From: an uncultured Mediterraneibacter sp.
GTDB lineage: Bacteria > Bacillota > Clostridia > Lachnospirales > Lachnospiraceae
Reading direction: 5' to 3'
Length of the DNA stretch: 46,077 nucleotides
Assembly: GCF_934330165.1 (NCBI RefSeq)
Contig: NZ_CAKRGI010000019.1
Span: forward strand, 1-46,077
Shown: positions 42,538-46,077 of the stretch, piece by piece
Layout: the number at the start of each line of letters is the position of its first letter
How positions within the stretch are numbered: the first letter of the stretch is position 1
Position numbers and translations under genes: made by a program
Notes under the pieces: generated by a model
Told to the model about the DNA's origin: nothing
The model's database searches: none
The model's input: only the letters and a program-made list of their open reading frames with translations

Positions 42538-44256
42538 TTGAGACAGATTACAGGAAATAAGTTACTTGTCAGAGCTTTGAAGGAGGAAGGTGTCGATACT
42601 CTTTTCGGATATCCGGGAGCCTGCACGATCGATATCAGTGATGAACTGTATAAGCAGGATGAGATCCGTGTGATCCTTCCACGACATGAGCAGGCACTGG
42701 TTCATGAGGCAGATGCGTATGCAAGGACAACGGGAAAAGTCGGAGTATGTCTGGTAACGAGCGGACCGGGGGCAACGAATCTGGTTACAGGACTTGCCAC
42801 AGCCAATTATGATAGTGTACCGCTTGTATGTTTTACAGGACAGGTGGCGAGACATCTGATCGGAAATGATGCCTTTCAGGAAGTAGATATTGTAGGAATT
42901 ACCCGCAGCATTACGAAATACGGTGTCACAGTCCGCAACAGAGAAGATCTGGGACGGATCATTAAAGAGGCGTTTTATATTGCAAGAACAGGAAGACCGG
43001 GACCGGTTCTGGTTGATCTTCCAAAAGATGTGATGGCGGAACTTGGAAGTGCTGTATATCCTGATTCAGTGAATATCCGTGGTTATAAGCCGAATACGAG
43101 CGTGCATATGGGACAGCTCAAGCGTGCGTTGAAGATGCTGAAAAAGGCGAAGAAACCATTGTTCCTTGCCGGCGGCGGTGTGAATATTGCACGTGCGAAC
43201 AGCATATTTACAGAGGTAGTTGAAAAGACGCAGATTCCGGTAGTTACGACGATCATGGGAAGAGGGGCGATCCCGACGAATCATCCACTCTTTATAGGAA
43301 ATCTTGGAATGCATGGTGCATATGGAGCCAATATGGCAGTCAGTGAGTGTGACCTGCTTTTTTCCATCGGAACAAGATTTAATGACCGTATTACTGGAAA
43401 GCTGCATGAGTTTGCTCCGAATGCACAGATCGTACATATTGATATTGATACAGCATCCATTTCCAGAAATATCCATGTAGATGTACCGATCGTTGCAGAT
43501 GCAAAAGAAGCGATCACAAAAATGAATGAGTATGTAGAAAAATGTGAGACGAAGAAGTGGCTGAAAAAGATTGAAGAATGGAAGATGGAGCATCCGCTTA
43601 CGATGAAGAACCGTCAGGAGATGGGACCACAGGACATCATTGAGGAAATCAACCGTCAGTTTGACAATGCGATCATTGCAACAGATGTCGGACAGCATCA
43701 GATGTTTACGACGCAGTATATTGAGATTACAAATGACAAGCAGCTTGTCACATCAGGCGGACTTGGAACAATGGGATACGGGTTTCCGGCGGCAATCGGT
43801 GCAGCACTGGGAAATCCGGATAAAAAAGTTATTGCTATTTCAGGAGACGGCGGTATGCAGATGAATATTCAGGAATTTGCAACTGCCGTGCTGGAAGAAC
43901 TTCCGCTGATCCTGTGCGTATTTAATAATGAATACCTTGGTATGGTACGCCAGTGGCAGAAGCTTTTCTATGGAAAGCGTTACGGTATGACGAATCTGAA
44001 GGCAGGTGCATTATATCGTCGTACCAATGGGCAGAAAATGCCGGAATATACGCCGGATTTTGTAAAACTGGCAGAAAGTTATGGTGCAAAAGGTATCCGG
44101 GTTATGAGAAAAGAGGATATTGCGGCAGCATTTGAACAGGCAAAAAAAGAGACGAAGATCCCGACACTGATCGAGTTTATCATCGACCCTGAAGAACTGG
44201 TTTATCCGATGGTAAAACCAAACGGTACGCTGGAAGATATGATCATGGACTGCTAG
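42538..44256 (+). CDS. ilvB: Acetolactate synthase large subunit
   Basis: A 572-residue thiamine-diphosphate enzyme that makes acetolactate or acetohydroxybutyrate for Val, Leu and Ile. Catalytic Glu51 is in LPRHEQALVHEADAYAR. VTSGPGATNLVTG and FQEVDIVGITRSITKY follow, and the ThDP motif is ISGDGGMQMNIQEFATAV through VFNNEYLGMVRQWQ. It starts with TTG 42538, 8 bases after GGGAGG; a longer frame from 42502 overlaps the terminator and was not used. Read with ilvN behind a short attenuator leader. Confidence 0.95.
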   Translation: MRQITGNKLLVRALKEEGVDTLFGYPGACTIDISDELYKQDEIRVILPRHEQALVHEADAYARTTGKVGVCLVTSGPGATNLVTGLATANYDSVPLVCFTGQVARHLIGNDAFQEVDIVGITRSITKYGVTVRNREDLGRIIKEAFYIARTGRPGPVLVDLPKDVMAELGSAVYPDSVNIRGYKPNTSVHMGQLKRALKMLKKAKKPLFLAGGGVNIARANSIFTEVVEKTQIPVVTTIMGRGAIPTNHPLFIGNLGMHGAYGANMAVSECDLLFSIGTRFNDRITGKLHEFAPNAQIVHIDIDTASISRNIHVDVPIVADAKEAITKMNEYVEKCETKKWLKKIEEWKMEHPLTMKNRQEMGPQDIIEEINRQFDNAIIATDVGQHQMFTTQYIEITNDKQLVTSGGLGTMGYGFPAAIGAALGNPDKKVIAISGDGGMQMNIQEFATAVLEELPLILCVFNNEYLGMVRQWQKLFYGKRYGMTNLKAGALYRRTNGQKMPEYTPDFVKLAESYGAKGIRVMRKEDIAAAFEQAKKETKIPTLIEFIIDPEELVYPMVKPNGTLEDMIMDC

Positions 44257-44273
44257 GAAAGGAAGTGAAAAAG

Positions 44274-44783
44274 ATGGAAAATAGTATGAAGAAAAGATGG
44301 ATTTCTCTGTATGTAGAAAATCAGGTTGGAGTTCTGTCAAAGATTTCCGGGTTATTTTCAGGAAAATCTTATAATCTGGACAGTCTGACTGTTGGAACGA
44401 CAGAAGATCCAAGTGTATCCAGGATGACCATTGCTACAGTCAGTGATGATGAGACTTTTGAACAGATCAAAAAGCAGTTAAATCGTATGATCGAAGTGAT
44501 CAAAGTGATTGATTTTACTGATGTTTTTGTGAGAATGAAAGAGATCCTTTACGTAAAAGTCTTCAAATGTACACCGGAAGATAAGGTAGAGATTTTTCAG
44601 ATCGCGACAACTTTTAAGGCAAAAGTGATTGATTATGGAAAGGACAGTCTTCTGATCGAGTTTGTGCAGACTGCGACAAAAAATGATGCCGTAGTGAAGC
44701 TGATGAAAGAAGAGTTTAAGAGTATTGAAGTTGTGCGTGGAGGAAGTGTCGGAATTGAGTCGATCAGTATGATGGAACGCTAG
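44274..44783 (+). CDS. ilvN: Acetolactate synthase regulatory small subunit
   Basis: A 169-residue ACT-domain protein. The N-terminal RWISLYVENQVGVLSKISGLFSGKSYNLDSLTVG is the ligand-binding ACT fold, and a second C-terminal domain (about 85-169) ends GSVGIESISMMER. It binds the large subunit, raises its activity and gives feedback inhibition by valine-type ligands. ATG 44274 is 8 bases after GGAAG; GTG 44265 is too close to the site. Separated from ilvB by 17 bases. Confidence 0.94.
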   Translation: MENSMKKRWISLYVENQVGVLSKISGLFSGKSYNLDSLTVGTTEDPSVSRMTIATVSDDETFEQIKKQLNRMIEVIKVIDFTDVFVRMKEILYVKVFKCTPEDKVEIFQIATTFKAKVIDYGKDSLLIEFVQTATKNDAVVKLMKEEFKSIEVVRGGSVGIESISMMER

Positions 44784-44810
44784 AATATAATGAAAGAGAG
44801 GAAGAAACTC

Positions 44811-45935
44811 ATGAAGGTATTAAAAAACAAAATAATATATACAGGAAATGGAAAAATTGACGATGGATATATCCGATTCAACCAGAGGGTCTCAGAAGTA
44901 GATGAAATGAGAAACTTTGTACCGCAGGAAGATGATGAGATCATAGAGACAGATGCAGTTTATGTGATTCCGGGATTTATTGATGTGCATAGTCATGGAG
45001 GATACGGAAAGGACAGCATGGATGCTTCCGCAGATGAGATTGACTGGATGGTACGTCAGATGGCGGCTAAAGAGGGGATCACAACCTACTTTTGTACAAC
45101 TATGACGCAGACTTATGATAATATTGAAAAAGCCATGGCGCAGATCAAAGAAGCAGCAGAAAAAAATCCGATCATTCAGGGAATCCATCTGGAAGGACCG
45201 TTTATTTCAGTCAACTATAAAGGAGCACAGGATGCTTCTTATATTAAGAAACCGGATGAGAAAGCACTTGCTCACTGGAATGAGTTAAGCGGAAACCGTA
45301 TCCGTGTGGTTACTTATGCACCGGAGGAGGCAACGGAAGATTTTGAGAACTGGTGTCTTTCCAACCGGATCGTTCCAAGTGCCGGACATTCCGATGCAAC
45401 TTATGATCAGCTTGTGTCATCCAGAGCCTGCCATGTGACTCATCTTTATAATGCACAGAGAGGTATGAAGCACAGAGAGCCGGGAGTGACGGGATACGGT
45501 CTTCTGACAGATGGAGTTAATACAGAGCTGATCTGTGATGGTATCCATATCAGACCGCAGATGATCGCACTGGCACATAAGGTAAAGGGTAGTGACGGAA
45601 TCGAACTTATCACAGACTCCATGCGTGCAAAAGGAATGCCGGAAGGTAAAAGTGAACTGGGCGGACAGGTTGTCTATGTAAAAGACGGTACTGCACGCCT
45701 GGAGGATGGAACAATCGCAGGAAGTGTACTGACTTATATTAAAGCGTTCCAGAATATTATCAAGTTTACCGGTGTATCGATTGAAGATGCTGTAAAGATG
45801 TCTTCAGGAAATCAGGCAAAAGAATTTGGACTGACGCAGAAAGGTGCGATCAAGACTGGAAAAGATGCGGATTTCGTATTGCTGGATGAGGCACTGGAGT
45901 TAAAAGGAACGATCAGTTTTGGGGAAATGATGTAA
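44811..45935 (+). CDS. nagA: N-acetylglucosamine-6-phosphate deacetylase
   Basis: A 374-residue amidohydrolase. IDVHSHGGYGKD holds His60 and His62, GIHLEGPFIS carries the metal-binding Glu (about residue 127), and PSAGHSDATYD, THLYNAQRG and CDGIHIRP are family signatures. It removes acetate from GlcNAc-6-phosphate, feeding NagB and cell-wall sugar recycling. ATG 44811 follows GAGAGGAAG; an in-frame ATG at 44790 overlaps this site. It lies 27 bases after ilvN with no promoter seen, an unusual partner for the ilv genes. Confidence 0.93.
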   Translation: MKVLKNKIIYTGNGKIDDGYIRFNQRVSEVDEMRNFVPQEDDEIIETDAVYVIPGFIDVHSHGGYGKDSMDASADEIDWMVRQMAAKEGITTYFCTTMTQTYDNIEKAMAQIKEAAEKNPIIQGIHLEGPFISVNYKGAQDASYIKKPDEKALAHWNELSGNRIRVVTYAPEEATEDFENWCLSNRIVPSAGHSDATYDQLVSSRACHVTHLYNAQRGMKHREPGVTGYGLLTDGVNTELICDGIHIRPQMIALAHKVKGSDGIELITDSMRAKGMPEGKSELGGQVVYVKDGTARLEDGTIAGSVLTYIKAFQNIIKFTGVSIEDAVKMSSGNQAKEFGLTQKGAIKTGKDADFVLLDEALELKGTISFGEMM

Positions 45936-46077
45936 AATTTGTATTTGTTGTGATGATACGCTTAGAAGGCATATAAATTCTTAGTGACGGATCGGACGCA
46001 GAAATCAGGATATTCCTTCGCAGTGCAGAGCCCGCTTTACCTCAGCCCGTTGACCGTTTGTAACTCGAAAGTGGAAA

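Noticed and set aside
1..46077. CRISPR array, prophage, transposase or defence island
   Set aside because: No repeat-spacer pattern, phage genes, transposase or recognisable defence gene was seen; the only TA-like gene is the orphan HicB.

Overview
The window reads as chromosomal DNA of a gut-type Lachnospiraceae (Clostridia, Bacillota). The grounds are Firmicutes-style AGGAGG ribosome sites, frequent TTG/GTG starts, SpoVT (a spore-former marker), the SCIFF peptide and its radical SAM maturase next to secDF, a membrane pyrophosphatase, T-box regulation, a TIGR04086 membrane protein and a small Cys-rich Lachnospiraceae-type protein. This is a family-level inference; I cannot name a species. 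I see no prophage, insertion sequence with transposase, or CRISPR array. Most of the window is core metabolism; the interest lies in leaders, small genes and one insertion-like repeat.

Layout. 1-5.5 kb: tRNA-Gly(UCC) with its terminator, a DMT permease, a 62-residue Cys protein, a MATE exporter, a convergent class I/II aminotransferase, a mutarotase-like protein and a convergent YqeY. 5.5-11.2 kb: an ammonium channel fused to a PII domain behind a structured leader, a Na+/H+-pumping pyrophosphatase, and a cobalamin-independent methionine synthase-like protein. 11.2-17.7 kb: an HPr-like protein without the active His, a LysR regulator, an unrecognised protein paired with a ThrE-type exporter, an Na/Pi cotransporter with a PhoP-box-like promoter, and an HD phosphohydrolase whose promoter is split by a MITE-like block.

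17.8-32.5 kb: one long plus-strand run: spoVT, TIGR04086, scfA-scfB (SCIFF RiPP), secDF, recJ, relA/spoT, an MBL hydrolase, hemZ, hisS and aspS. It joins a peptide-modification system to protein export, stringent response and aminoacyl-tRNA synthesis. 32.5-35.7 kb: a T-box leader with a UGG (Trp) specifier controls a trpXYZ-type tryptophan ABC importer. 35.7-36.4 kb: an orphan HicB-like protein and two tRNA-Gly(GCC) genes. 36.5-42.3 kb: homoserine dehydrogenase, MarR, thyA, dihydrofolate reductase and a zinc ABC importer. 42.3-46.1 kb: ilvB-ilvN behind a short attenuator that resembles a stripped-down T-box, then nagA and an unassigned end.

The items I would look at first are the mini T-box-like ilvB leader, the 98-bp structured block that duplicates an extended -10 element, the terminator-first leader of the Amt-PII fusion, the SCIFF locus with its internal hairpin, and the Trp T-box. 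Start sites were chosen from ribosome-binding-site spacing and often differ from the longest possible reading frame.
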